64,000 nucleotides of DNA from NCBI GenBank assembly GCA_021792365.1, contig JAJYUT010000001.1, positions 930,001 through 994,000 of the forward strand, written 5' to 3'. This DNA is from Pseudomonadota bacterium. Its GTDB lineage: Bacteria; Pseudomonadota; Alphaproteobacteria; Dongiales; Dongiaceae. The translations under genes were made by a program, and so were the position numbers. Numbering within the stretch: position 1 is the first letter of the stretch; the number at the start of each line of letters is the position of its first letter. This document shows, one piece after another, positions 18,248 through 27,336 of the stretch. Under the pieces are notes generated by a model. The model was not told where the DNA came from, did no database searches, and was given only the letters and a program-made list of their open reading frames with translations.

Positions 18248-21200
18248 CTACCCGATCAGGCTCCTGAGGGTGCGGTTGGCGACGGCGAGCATCGCCAGCT
18301 CCAGCTTGCCGACCTGACGCAGATCGCCGAATAGCGCATCGGCCCGGGCCAGGATCGCGCCGCGCGTGCCACGCCAGGACTGGATGGCGTCGGGGCCGAT
18401 CCGACCCCCCTGCCGATTGCCGTCCTGCGACAGGATGCTGGTCGTCAGGTCGCGCTGGTGGCCGTAGAAATCCTCGATGATCGCGAACACCGCCAAGCGA
18501 TCCCAGTGGCTGTCGCCGATCAACGCCCGCGCGCCCTCGCGCAGCCAGTCGAGGTGGAACGCTTCGCCCACCGCGTAATAGGTATACGCGGCATCCTCGA
18601 CCTTCATATCGAGCTCGGCCGCGATGCGCACGATGTCCAGCGATGAGACGAGCGCCGGCGCCTGCGCGATGCGCTGCGCCAGCGCCTGCGGCACGCCCTG
18701 GCTGGTGAAGTGCGCAAGGCGCTGCTCCACATAGGTTTGGTCGTCCTTCGCCAGCAACCGCATCATCGCGTTCTCCAGCGCGATCAGGCCGGGGCTGGTG
18801 GCGTCGACATTGGCGGCGATGTCCAGCGGATGCTGGCAATTGCGCAGGAACCATTGCGTCGCCTGCACCGCCAAGCCGTCGATGTCCATCAGCATCTCGA
18901 TCTGGAGCTTCGCCGGCACCTTGGTGTCGAGATCCTGGATGCCGTTCCAAAGCTCGCGCAGGCGATAGGCGCCGCGGGTGATCGCGTAGGCGCGCGCGAT
19001 CGCGGCGGCGGGCTGGCCGGTGCGCTCGCGCATCACGTGGATGAAGGTGGCGCCCATGCGGTTGATGATGGAGTTGGTCACCACGGTTGCGATGATCTCG
19101 CGGCGCAGGCGATGCTGGCCGATCTGCTCCCGGTAGGATTGCCGCAAGGCCGCCGGGAAATACTTGATGAGATCGTCCTCGAGCTGCGGATCGTCCGGCA
19201 GGTCGGAGGGCAGCAGCTCCTCATAGGTCGAGTTCTTGGCATAGGCCAGCAGCACCGCCATCTCCGGCCTGGTCAGGCCGATCCGCTTCTGCAGCCGCTG
19301 TCGCACGGTCTCGTCGTCCGGCAGGAACTCGATGGCGCGGTCCAGCCGGCCGGAGCGCTCCAGTCCCCGCATGAAGCGGTTCTGCTGATCGAGCAGCGTG
19401 AAGCTCTGCGCCTCCGCGATGCTGAGCGTTTGAGACTGCAGGTAATTGTCGCGCAGCACCAGTTGCGCCACGTCGTCGGTCATCTGGGCCAGCAGCTTGT
19501 CGCGCTGCTTCATGGTCAGGTCGCCGGCCTGCACCGCCTCGTTGAGCAGGATCTTGATGTTCACCTCGTGGTCGGAGGTGTCGACGCCGGCGGAATTATC
19601 GAGCGCGTCGGTGTTGAGCTTGACGCCCCTCATGGCCGCCTCGATGCGGCCGCGTTGCGTCACGCCGAGATTGGCGCCCTCGCCGACCACCTTGGCGCGC
19701 AGCTCCGCGCCGGTGATGCGCAAGGCATCGTTGGCGCGGTCGCCCACCTCCAGGTTGCTCTCGTCGGCCGCCCGCACATAGGTGCCGATGCCGCCGAAGA
19801 ACAGCAGATCGACCGGCGCCTTCAGCAGGGCCTTGATGAGCTCGGCAGGCGTCACCTGCTCCTTCGCGATGCCGAAGCGGGCGCGCGCCTCGGGCGACAG
19901 CGCGATGGACTTCGCCCTGCGCTCGAAAACGCCGCCGCCTTTGGAGATCAGCGACAGGTTGTAGTCGCTCCAGGCGGAGCGCGGCAGGTCGAACAGGCGC
20001 TGCCGCTCCGCATGGCTCGTCGCCGGTTCGGGATCGGGGTCGATGAAGATGTGCATGTGGTTGAAGGCGGCCAGCAGCCTGGTATGCTTCGACAGCAGCA
20101 TGCCGTTGCCGAACACGTCTCCCGACATGTCGCCGACGCCGATGCAGGTGAAGTCCTGCGTCTGGATGTCGGTGCCGAGCTCGCGGAAATGCCGCTTCAC
20201 GCATTCCCAGGCGCCGCGCGCTGTGATGCCCATCTTCTTGTGGTCGTAGCCGGCCGAGCCGCCGGAGGCGAAGGCGTCGTCCAGCCAGAATCCGTAGTCG
20301 CGCGACACGCTGTTGGCGATGTCGGAGAAGGTCGCGGTCCCCTTGTCGGCCGCGACCACCAGATAGGGGTCGTCCTCATCGCGCCGCACCACCTCCAGGG
20401 GCGGGACGATCTGCCCGCCGACCAGGTTGTCGGTGATGTCGAGCAGGCCGCGCATCAGCGTCTTGTAGCAATGGACGACCTCGGCCATCAGCGACTCGCG
20501 GTCGTTGGTCTGAGGCGGGCGCTTCACCACGAAGCCGCCCTTGGAGCCGACCGGCACGATCACGGAGTTCTTCACCATCTGCGCCTTCATGAGGCCCAGC
20601 ACCTCGGTGCGGAAATCCTCGCGCCGGTCCGACCAGCGGATGCCCCCGCGCGCCACCTTGCCGCCGCGCAGGTGGATGGCTTCCGCGCGCGGGGAGTAGA
20701 CGAACACTTCCACCATGGGCCGCGGCAGCGGCAGCTCCTCCACTTTGTGCGAGTCCAGCTTGAAGGATATGTACTCCTTGTCCTTCCCGTCGGCGCCGCG
20801 CTGGAAGAAGTTGGTGCGCAAGGTGCACTGCACGGCGTTCAGGAAGCGTCGCAGGATGCGGTCCTCGTCCAGGTTGGAGACGAGGTCCAGCGCCTTCAGA
20901 ATGCGGTCGATGATCGCCTGCGTTCCCTTGTCCCGGTCGCCGGAATAGCCGGGATCGAACATCGCGTAGAACAGGTGGACGATGTCGCGGGTGATGGTCG
21001 CGTTGGCGTTCAGCGTCTGCTCCATGTAGGCCTGGCTGAAAGCGATCGCCGCCTGGCGCAGATATTTGCAATAGGCGCGCAGCAGGGCGATGTTGCGCCA
21101 GCCGATGCCGGCCGTCAGCACCAGGCGGTTGAAGCCGTCATCCTCCGCTTCGCCGGTCCACACCCGCGCATAGGCTTCGTGGAACTTGTCGCGGATCTGC

Positions 21201-23074
21201 GGAACGTCGACCTCGGCGCCATCTGCGGTCACCATCGTGAAGTCGTGGATCCAGACCGGCTTGTCCGCGCCCAGGGCGCTGATCTCGAACGGGATCTCGC
21301 TGATGACCTTGAGGCCGAAATTCTCCAGCGACGGCAGCACGGTCGAAAGCGCGATCTTGTCCTTCGCCTGGTAGAGCTTGAGGCGCAGCTCATTGGGCGC
21401 CGCCTCGATCGGGCGATAGAGATTGATGGCGGGGACCGCCTGGTGACGCGCCTCCTCCACGCGCTCGACGTCGTGGACCGCGGCATAAGCGTTGAAATGG
21501 TCCTCGTAGCCGGCCGGGAAGGCGTCGCGATAGCGCCGCAGCAGATCCGTGCCGGCCGCCTCGCCCTTGGCCTCGACCAGCGCGTCGCGCAGCCGGTCGG
21601 CCCAGGAGCGCGCAACGTCCGCCAGCTTGGCTTCCAGCTCCTTGAGGTCGACGGCGGGGACCGCCCCCGGATTGGTGGCGATGATGAGCTGCAGCCGCGC
21701 GAGGGCGCTGTCGCCGAGATGCACGTAATAGGCGGAAAGCGCACCGTTGAACGCCTTGCTGACCACGTCCTGCATCTGCAGCCGCAGCTGGGTGTTCATC
21801 GTGTCCTTGGGCAGGAAGATGAGCGCAGTGACGAAGCGCTCGTATGGGTCGCTGCGCACGAACAGGGCGACGCGCTGGCGCTCCTGCAGATTGAGGATGC
21901 CAAGCGCGGTCTCCAGCAGCTCCTCCTCGCTCGCCTGGAACAGCTCGTCGCGCGGATAGGTCTCGAGGATATGCGCCAGCGCCTTGCCGTCATGGCTGCT
22001 GGGCGAGAAGCCGGCCCGCTTGATGATGGTCTCGACCTTGCGGTCCAGCATCGGGATCTCGCGCGGCGAACGGCTGTAGGCCGCCGAGGTGAACAGGCCG
22101 GCGAACAGCCGCTCGCCCGTCACGTTGCCCTTGGCGTCAAAGGTCTTCACGCCGAACACGTCCATCGGCACGTCGCGATGCACGGTGGCGCGGGTGTTGG
22201 CCTTGGTGATCAGCAGCAACTTGGGCTGGCGCAGATAGGACCGCACCTGGGTCGGCATGCTCTTCTGGTTGCGCATGCCGCCGAAGACGCGCAGGTTGAA
22301 ATCCTTGAGGATGCCGAGGGAGCGGTCGTCGACGATCTGGTACGAGGCCTTCTCGCCCTTGCCGGTCATCGCGTATTCGCGATAGCCGAGGAAGGTGAAG
22401 TGGTCGTCCTCGATCCATTTGAGGAAGCGCGCCGCCTCGGCCCGCTCGTCCTCGTCCACCGGAAGCTTCTTCTGGTCGATCGCCGCGATGGTCTCGTTGA
22501 GGCGGGTGCGCATCGCTTGGAAATCGGCGACCGCCGTGCGCACGTCGTTCAGCACCGATTCGATGCCGCGCGCGAGCTGCGCCAGCTTCTGCGGCTGCGC
22601 CACCTGGGTGGCGTGGATCTGCATCACGGATTCGGCGGGCGCATCCTTCTTGCCGATCTCCGTCATCTGGCCGGCGGCATCGCGGGCGATGTGCATGATC
22701 GGATGCACGACCAGGTGGACGCTGAGATCCTGCCGCGCCAGCTCGGCGGTCACCGAATCCACCAGGAACGGCATGTCGTCGTTCACGATCTCGACGATGG
22801 TGTGGGTGGATCGCCAGCCATGCTCGTCCTGATGCGGATTGAAGACGCGCACCTTCGCGATGCCCGGCTGGCGCTTGTGGGCGAATTGCCAGAGCGAGAG
22901 CGCGGCGCAGAAGAGGTCTTCCGGCGGATCCTGCGCGATATCGGCAACCGGCACGTTGGCGTAGAACTGGCGGACGAACGCTTCAACCTGCGCGGCGCGG
23001 GCGCGCTCGATCCGTCCGCCGACGAAGCGGAGAATCTGGTCCATCAATTGCTGCTTGAGGGTCTCGGATTTCAT
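18248..23074 (-). CDS. NAD-specific glutamate dehydrogenase, large (~180 kDa) type
   Basis: The protein has 1,608 residues, the usual size of this family. It oxidatively deaminates glutamate to 2-oxoglutarate with NAD. I chose ATG 23074 (MKSETLKQQLMDQIL); the frame upstream to 23437 is a shadow of the protease gene. ACT-like regulatory regions fill the N-terminal ~700 residues (e.g. DDMPFLVDSVTAELAR). The dehydrogenase core (about 750-1,250) contains GGIRWSDRREDFRTEVLGLM, VGSKGGFVVKRPP and GVGDMSGDVFGNG. A long helical C-terminal domain follows. It is transcribed alone, ending in the hairpin shared with the FecR array. Confidence 0.96.
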   Translation of the reverse strand: MKSETLKQQLMDQILRFVGGRIERARAAQVEAFVRQFYANVPVADIAQDPPEDLFCAALSLWQFAHKRQPGIAKVRVFNPHQDEHGWRSTHTIVEIVNDDMPFLVDSVTAELARQDLSVHLVVHPIMHIARDAAGQMTEIGKKDAPAESVMQIHATQVAQPQKLAQLARGIESVLNDVRTAVADFQAMRTRLNETIAAIDQKKLPVDEDERAEAARFLKWIEDDHFTFLGYREYAMTGKGEKASYQIVDDRSLGILKDFNLRVFGGMRNQKSMPTQVRSYLRQPKLLLITKANTRATVHRDVPMDVFGVKTFDAKGNVTGERLFAGLFTSAAYSRSPREIPMLDRKVETIIKRAGFSPSSHDGKALAHILETYPRDELFQASEEELLETALGILNLQERQRVALFVRSDPYERFVTALIFLPKDTMNTQLRLQMQDVVSKAFNGALSAYYVHLGDSALARLQLIIATNPGAVPAVDLKELEAKLADVARSWADRLRDALVEAKGEAAGTDLLRRYRDAFPAGYEDHFNAYAAVHDVERVEEARHQAVPAINLYRPIEAAPNELRLKLYQAKDKIALSTVLPSLENFGLKVISEIPFEISALGADKPVWIHDFTMVTADGAEVDVPQIRDKFHEAYARVWTGEAEDDGFNRLVLTAGIGWRNIALLRAYCKYLRQAAIAFSQAYMEQTLNANATITRDIVHLFYAMFDPGYSGDRDKGTQAIIDRILKALDLVSNLDEDRILRRFLNAVQCTLRTNFFQRGADGKDKEYISFKLDSHKVEELPLPRPMVEVFVYSPRAEAIHLRGGKVARGGIRWSDRREDFRTEVLGLMKAQMVKNSVIVPVGSKGGFVVKRPPQTNDRESLMAEVVHCYKTLMRGLLDITDNLVGGQIVPPLEVVRRDEDDPYLVVAADKGTATFSDIANSVSRDYGFWLDDAFASGGSAGYDHKKMGITARGAWECVKRHFRELGTDIQTQDFTCIGVGDMSGDVFGNGMLLSKHTRLLAAFNHMHIFIDPDPEPATSHAERQRLFDLPRSAWSDYNLSLISKGGGVFERRAKSIALSPEARARFGIAKEQVTPAELIKALLKAPVDLLFFGGIGTYVRAADESNLEVGDRANDALRITGAELRAKVVGEGANLGVTQRGRIEAAMRGVKLNTDALDNSAGVDTSDHEVNIKILLNEAVQAGDLTMKQRDKLLAQMTDDVAQLVLRDNYLQSQTLSIAEAQSFTLLDQQNRFMRGLERSGRLDRAIEFLPDDETVRQRLQKRIGLTRPEMAVLLAYAKNSTYEELLPSDLPDDPQLEDDLIKYFPAALRQSYREQIGQHRLRREIIATVVTNSIINRMGATFIHVMRERTGQPAAAIARAYAITRGAYRLRELWNGIQDLDTKVPAKLQIEMLMDIDGLAVQATQWFLRNCQHPLDIAANVDATSPGLIALENAMMRLLAKDDQTYVEQRLAHFTSQGVPQALAQRIAQAPALVSSLDIVRIAAELDMKVEDAAYTYYAVGEAFHLDWLREGARALIGDSHWDRLAVFAIIEDFYGHQRDLTTSILSQDGNRQGGRIGPDAIQSWRGTRGAILARADALFGDLRQVGKLELAMLAVANRTLRSLIG

Positions 23075-23276
23075 GATTGTCCTGATCTTGGAATGCCCGC
23101 CGTGCTCCGGCGGCATCGGTACCTGGAGGGCCGCGCCGAGTCTAGCCCAAAGGGCTCTGGGTTTCCAGGCGACTGGCGGCGAAAGTTGCGTTAAACCAAC
23201 AGCTTGGTCACGCTTCCTTAACAATCCGACGGCTAGCGTGGCACGGCCGGAGGGCATGCGCGCGCGAGGGGAGCAT

Positions 23277-24401
23277 ATGAGCATGGCAAGAGGCGGAGAG
23301 ACGACCGGCAATGCCGTCCGAACCCGCGCCGAGGCTGCCGATGCGCAGGATTCGGAGCTGTGGGGCGATCTGTTCCTGGCGCGGCTTTCGCAGGAGACCA
23401 GATCCGCGCTTTCCCCGGCGCAACTGGATGAACTCAAGCGCGCCGCGACCGCGATGGCGCCCCGCCGCCACAGCGTGGATTGGCGGTTCAGCCTGCCGGC
23501 CTCCCTCGGCGGGAAGCGCGTCTATGGCGTTCTGCTCGCCGGCGCCGATCGGCGCGGCCCGCAGCGCCATGCCCAGGAGCGGATGCTGCGCCGGCAGCGG
23601 CGGCGGGGCCGCTCGGCCCGCGCCGGGATCCAGGCCCTCGCTGTTGCCTTTGCGCTTGCCCTTCTGGGGCTGATGCTGCTGGCCGGCATCGTCCAGGCCG
23701 AGGAGACCAAGAGCGCGATCGTCGGGATCGAAGGCGCCGACGACCGCACCCCCATCGAAAGCGGGGAATGGCCGTGGATCGCGCTCGGCCGCATCAACCG
23801 CGAGATCGGCGGCCATTGCACCGGCGCCCTGATCGCGCCCGACCTGGTCCTGACGGCCGCGCACTGCCTGTACAATTTCAAGGACCGGCGCTGGGCCATC
23901 CCGATGGAGGTGCATTTCGTGGCCGGCTATAACCGCGGCGAGTACCGCGGGCATGCCAGGGGCCGGAAGTTCAGCATCTCCCCCGGATGGGATCCGGCCG
24001 ATGCCAAGCAGGACACGAATATCGGCAACGATTGGGCGCTGGTGAAGCTGGAGAGCAGCCTGACCATCCGGCCGGTCGCGCTGAGCGAGCGATCGTTCGA
24101 GCAGATGAAGCAGGCCGCGGCGGACGGCGAGCTGACCATCGCCGGCTATAACGGCGACTACGCGGAGATCCTGACGCAGCATCACGGCTGCCACCTGGTC
24201 GCCAGGACGAAGAAGACATCTCTCCTGCTGCATGATTGTGACGCCACCTTCGGCTCGTCGGGCGCGCCGCTCCTGCTGGTGACCTCCGGGGGTGCCGAGA
24301 TCATCGGCCTGCAGAGCGCGGTGGTGACGCTGGAAGACGGGCGCAATCTGGGCGCCGCGGTCCCGATCGAGGCATTCCGCAAGGCGGCGCGGGGTCAGTG
24401 A
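23277..24401 (+). CDS. Membrane-anchored trypsin-like (S1) serine protease
   Basis: The protein has 374 residues from ATG 23277 (MSMARGGE), preceded by GAGGGGA. The first ~120 residues are hydrophilic and Arg-rich at the end, then one membrane segment (about 124-144, LAVAFALALLGLMLLAGIV). The periplasmic chymotrypsin-fold domain has the triad His in LTAAHCLYNF, Asp in GNDWALVKLES and Ser in FGSSGAPLL. The usual GDSGGP is changed to GSSGAP, but the nucleophile is kept. V8-like or glutamyl-endopeptidase-like members have similar motifs. The cytoplasmic N-terminal region is not recognised. The substrate is unknown. Confidence 0.87.
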   Translation: MSMARGGETTGNAVRTRAEAADAQDSELWGDLFLARLSQETRSALSPAQLDELKRAATAMAPRRHSVDWRFSLPASLGGKRVYGVLLAGADRRGPQRHAQERMLRRQRRRGRSARAGIQALAVAFALALLGLMLLAGIVQAEETKSAIVGIEGADDRTPIESGEWPWIALGRINREIGGHCTGALIAPDLVLTAAHCLYNFKDRRWAIPMEVHFVAGYNRGEYRGHARGRKFSISPGWDPADAKQDTNIGNDWALVKLESSLTIRPVALSERSFEQMKQAAADGELTIAGYNGDYAEILTQHHGCHLVARTKKTSLLLHDCDATFGSSGAPLLLVTSGGAEIIGLQSAVVTLEDGRNLGAAVPIEAFRKAARGQ

Positions 24402-24547
24402 ACCGGCGCCGCCTGGCGGGTCGCCTACAGCAGCAGCAACGCTTATCAGGTGAGCGCATGCAGCGGCAGCCTGCATCAGGCAGGCGGGTGAATAGCGCTG
24501 GCCGACGCCTGCGATCTTACGGCTTGAAAGTCCTCCGGTGATGGCAT

Positions 24548-25171
24548 TCAGCGCGCTGGTGGAGGCGCCCCGGTCGGCGGGTGATCGTCCTTGCGTGGCT
24601 CCTCGGCGGGTTCCAGCTCGCCAAGGCGCGAGCGGATGCGATTCGATTTGGGATGCAACTCCACCAGCTTCAGGGCAAGTCCCAGCAACACCGTGCTCAC
24701 CGGCAGGACCGCCAGCGTCCCAATGTCATTCCATGAGAGCGTGATATCGGCTCCCGAAAACGCCTGCAGCGCCTGGCGAAGGAAGAGGACGAACAGGATT
24801 ACCACGATCAGCTCCGCGACGACCTGCTTCAGCTGGCCGATCTGGCGCACACGAAGCCAGGCCGGCAGGGCAAGTGCTTCCTCTCGCTCCTCGGGGTGGA
24901 TGAAGAGGGTATAGACCCCGTACGCGAAGTAGAGGAGCACGATCGCGATCAGGAATCGGTCCAGGCTCTCGATCACGCTGATGATGGCCGCGGCCCCGAA
25001 CTGCCGCTCGGGTTGGCTGGACGCCTGCAGGACATGACCGAAAGCGGTGTAGATGTTGATGATGCCCAGGAAGAACATCAGGACCGCTCCCGCGAGAGAT
25101 CCCAGGACGGCGATAACCGTGAGAAAGCGCGAGCCGACAATCGTGGTTCGCTCGATGCGGCGTAGGTCCAA
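24548..25171 (-). CDS. YqhA / UPF0114 family membrane protein
   Basis: The protein has 207 residues from a TTG start at 25171 with GGAGG six bases upstream. It has about four membrane segments (near 13-38, 64-90, 114-134 and 148-166), with the family pattern SRFLTVIAVLGSL near the N-terminus and ESLDRFLIAIVLLYFAYGVY in the second segment, and a hydrophilic Pro-rich tail. The function of the family is unknown. Confidence 0.85.
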   Translation of the reverse strand: MDLRRIERTTIVGSRFLTVIAVLGSLAGAVLMFFLGIINIYTAFGHVLQASSQPERQFGAAAIISVIESLDRFLIAIVLLYFAYGVYTLFIHPEEREEALALPAWLRVRQIGQLKQVVAELIVVILFVLFLRQALQAFSGADITLSWNDIGTLAVLPVSTVLLGLALKLVELHPKSNRIRSRLGELEPAEEPRKDDHPPTGAPPPAR

Positions 25172-25862
25172 TCCTGCCTCCCTGTGACTGCGGCCGCGGT
25201 CCCACCTGCGACCCCGCTTCGCACGAGCGTCGGCTGGATGCCGCCGGCGCCGCCCTAGGAGCGCGAGCAGCGCTGCTGTCTTGTTTCACGCCCGCGTGGT
25301 CTCGTCGCCGTAAGTCGATTTGAAAGGGTTAGCGGAACCAAAGGCTGCGCTGCTTGCGATGTGCAACGAACGCCTGCCGTCCGAGGAACCCGAACATGCC
25401 GCACCGCGCAACGCGGTACCTCGTCGCCAAGAGTATGCGATGCCCTCGTTTCGCGGCCTGAGGGGTGAAACTGCTTCCAAAACACAGGGAAAACGGACCG
25501 GTTCCGGCACACGGCGGCAAAAGCGGACGGCCCCTTCGCGCAAGCGCTGGGGATCGGGCCGGGTGCAGGCTTGAATGCCGCCCACGATGGCGCAAGGAGG
25601 CGGGAGCAACCTCCGGCAATGGGCGCCGGTGCGCGCGTGCGGCTACCCGGTTTTTCGTCGCCGGGCGGGCGCTGTGAAGCCAAAGGCGAGCTGCGCGGCC
25701 GGGCCACGGCTCGACGACGCGGCCGGGCTCGGCGCAGGCGGACGCGCCACCAGCGCGGCGCGGACCAGATCGCCGGCGCTCCCGAAGAGCTGCCGCGGCG
25801 CCAAGTCGGTCCGCAGGCCGGGCCCGATTGCGGGGCGGTCGATCAGGAACATCCCGGTTGCC
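25172..25862. other. 691 nt without a recognisable gene
   Basis: Open frames here on both strands are Arg/Pro/Ala-rich, lack ribosome binding sites and look like chance GC-rich frames. No tRNA, strong terminator or family RNA was recognised by eye. A structured RNA cannot be excluded. Confidence 0.5.
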
Positions 25863-25955
25863 TTAGCTCGCCAGCAGGCCGGGAGAGATGGCGATCAACA
25901 GCATGATGGCCGCGAAAGCCGCACCTTCGAGGATCTGAGACGCATACCGGGTCAT
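25863..25955 (-). CDS. 30-residue single-pass membrane peptide under a LexA (SOS) box, SidA-like candidate
   Basis: ATG 25955 opens a 30-codon frame starting MTRYASQ and ending SPGLLAS, with one hydrophobic segment (about 11-27, AAFAAIMLLIAISPGLL). AGGAG lies 8 nt upstream of the ATG. A promoter with a perfect GTTC-N7-GTTC box sits 29-43 bp upstream. Caulobacter SidA is an SOS-induced 29-residue inner-membrane peptide that inhibits division; size, topology and SOS control are similar here, but no sequence homology is claimed. TisB-like toxins are another precedent for SOS-induced membrane peptides. Confidence 0.6.
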   Translation of the reverse strand: MTRYASQILEGAAFAAIMLLIAISPGLLAS

Positions 25956-25983
25956 GTCCAAGTCTCCTGTTTGATCGCTATTT

Positions 25984-26018
25984 GTTCTTCTTATGTTCTA
26001 TAGCCTCGGCAAAGTCAA
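25984..26018 (-). promoter_or_regulatory. SOS promoter: TTGACT-N17-CATAAG with LexA box GTTC-N7-GTTC
   Basis: On the plus strand GTTC (25984-25987), seven bases, GTTC (25995-25998) is a perfect alphaproteobacterial LexA site. On the minus strand, TTGACT (26018-26013), a 17-bp spacer and CATAAG (25995-25990) form a good promoter aimed at the 30-residue peptide. The LexA box covers the -10 and the predicted start point, an ideal place for repression. It lies in the 88-bp gap after hspQ. Confidence 0.72.
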
Positions 26019-26043
26019 GCGGGAAGGTGGGAGATTGGCGGCC

Positions 26044-26385
26044 TCAGTTGGCCCTGATCGATTTCGGCCGGTAGATGCCCGCGACAGGCCCGTCGAACAT
26101 CTCGGGCACCAGCGGGTGGCGGCAGGGCAGGCCGGTCTCGTCGGGCAGCAGGTTCTGCTCCGAGACATAGGCGACGTAGGTGGTGCGATTGTTCTCCGCC
26201 AGCAGGTGATAGAAAGGCTGGTTCTTGTGCGGGCGGATCTCTTCCGGGATCGCCGCCAACCATTCCTCGGTATTGTTGAAGACCGGATCCACGTCATAGA
26301 CCACGCCCCGGAACGGATAGACCCGGTGGCGCACCACGTCTCCGATCTTGAACCGCGCGATGCGCGGCGCCTGCGACTCGGACAT
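26044..26385 (-). CDS. hspQ: Heat shock protein HspQ (YccV-like)
   Basis: The protein has 113 residues. It has the YccV-like fold motifs FKIGDVVRHRVYPFRGVVYD, QPFYHLLAENN and a C-terminal YVSEQNLLPDE segment. HspQ binds hemimethylated oriC DNA in E. coli and is a specificity factor for Lon. It is divergent from the moxR gene. The SOS-boxed peptide gene follows it on the same strand but has its own promoter. Confidence 0.92.
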   Translation of the reverse strand: MSESQAPRIARFKIGDVVRHRVYPFRGVVYDVDPVFNNTEEWLAAIPEEIRPHKNQPFYHLLAENNRTTYVAYVSEQNLLPDETGLPCRHPLVPEMFDGPVAGIYRPKSIRAN

Positions 26386-26467
26386 GCGGTTATTTGGCCC
26401 GCGGCGCCGGTTTGGATCAAGCCGGGGGCGCTGCTATGGTTCGGCCGGCCAGCATTGGGAAGCCCGC

Positions 26468-27322
26468 ATGACAGACCGCCTTCGTTTCGCCTCCACCGAC
26501 CGCTACATCGCGACCCGCGACCTGGAGGTCGCCGTCAATGCCGCGATCGCGCTGGAGCGGCCGCTGCTGGTGAAGGGCGAGCCTGGAACCGGCAAGACCG
26601 TGCTGGCGGAGGAGGTGGCGCGCGCCCTCGGCCTGCCGCTCATCCCCTGGCACATCAAGTCGACCACCAAGGCCGCGCAGGGGCTCTACGAATACGACGC
26701 GGTGGCGCGCCTGCGCGACGGGCAGCTCGGCGATGAAAAGGTCCATGACATCGCCAACTACATCAAGCGCGGCAAATTGTGGGACGCCTTCGTCGCCGAT
26801 ACGCAGGTGGTGCTGCTGATCGACGAGATCGACAAGGCCGACATCGAGTTCCCCAACGATCTGTTGCAGGAGCTCGACCGCATGGAGTTCTTCGTCTACG
26901 AGACGAAGGAGATCGTGAAGGCCAGGCGCCGGCCGATCGTCATCATCACCTCCAATAACGAAAAGGAATTGCCGGACGCGTTCCTGCGCCGCTGCTTCTT
27001 CCACTACATCCGCTTCCCGGACAAGGAGACGATGGAGCGTATCGTCGCGGCCCATCACCCGAACATCAAGCAGGAGCTGGTGCGCGAGGCATTGCACCTG
27101 TTCTACGACATGCGCGAGGTGCCTGGGCTCAAGAAGAAGCCGGCCACATCGGAGTTGCTCGACTGGCTGAAGCTGCTGATGATCGAGGACATCCCGCTCG
27201 AGATCCTGCGCGCCAAGGACCCGAAGGTGGTGATCCCGCCCCTGCACGGCGCGCTGCTGAAGAACGAGCAGGACGTGCACCTGTTCGAGCGCGTTGCCTT
27301 CCTGGCGCGCCGCGGGCAATAG
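26468..27322 (+). CDS. MoxR family AAA+ ATPase
   Basis: The protein has 284 residues from ATG 26468 (MTDRLRFASTDRY). Walker A is GEPGTGKT, Walker B is VVLLIDEIDKAD, and sensor-1 is IVIITSNNEKELPDAFLRR. MoxR ATPases act with VWA-domain proteins in metal insertion or assembly of target complexes. The partner follows 14 nt later, so this is a two-gene moxR-VWA operon. The target is not evident from the neighbours. Confidence 0.94.
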   Translation: MTDRLRFASTDRYIATRDLEVAVNAAIALERPLLVKGEPGTGKTVLAEEVARALGLPLIPWHIKSTTKAAQGLYEYDAVARLRDGQLGDEKVHDIANYIKRGKLWDAFVADTQVVLLIDEIDKADIEFPNDLLQELDRMEFFVYETKEIVKARRRPIVIITSNNEKELPDAFLRRCFFHYIRFPDKETMERIVAAHHPNIKQELVREALHLFYDMREVPGLKKKPATSELLDWLKLLMIEDIPLEILRAKDPKVVIPPLHGALLKNEQDVHLFERVAFLARRGQ

Positions 27323-27336
27323 AGCCGGACGCGGCG

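Noticed and set aside
18710-23194. A 1,494-codon open frame on the plus strand opposite glutamate dehydrogenase
   Set aside because: Its product is Arg/His/Leu/Gly-rich with no domain, no start context, and mirrors the codon structure of the real gene. High GC makes such antisense frames common.
25575-26003. Open frames of about 100-140 codons in the 25.2-26.0 kb gap
   Set aside because: The translations are Arg/Pro/Ala-rich without ribosome binding sites. One crosses the SOS-boxed peptide and its promoter in antisense.
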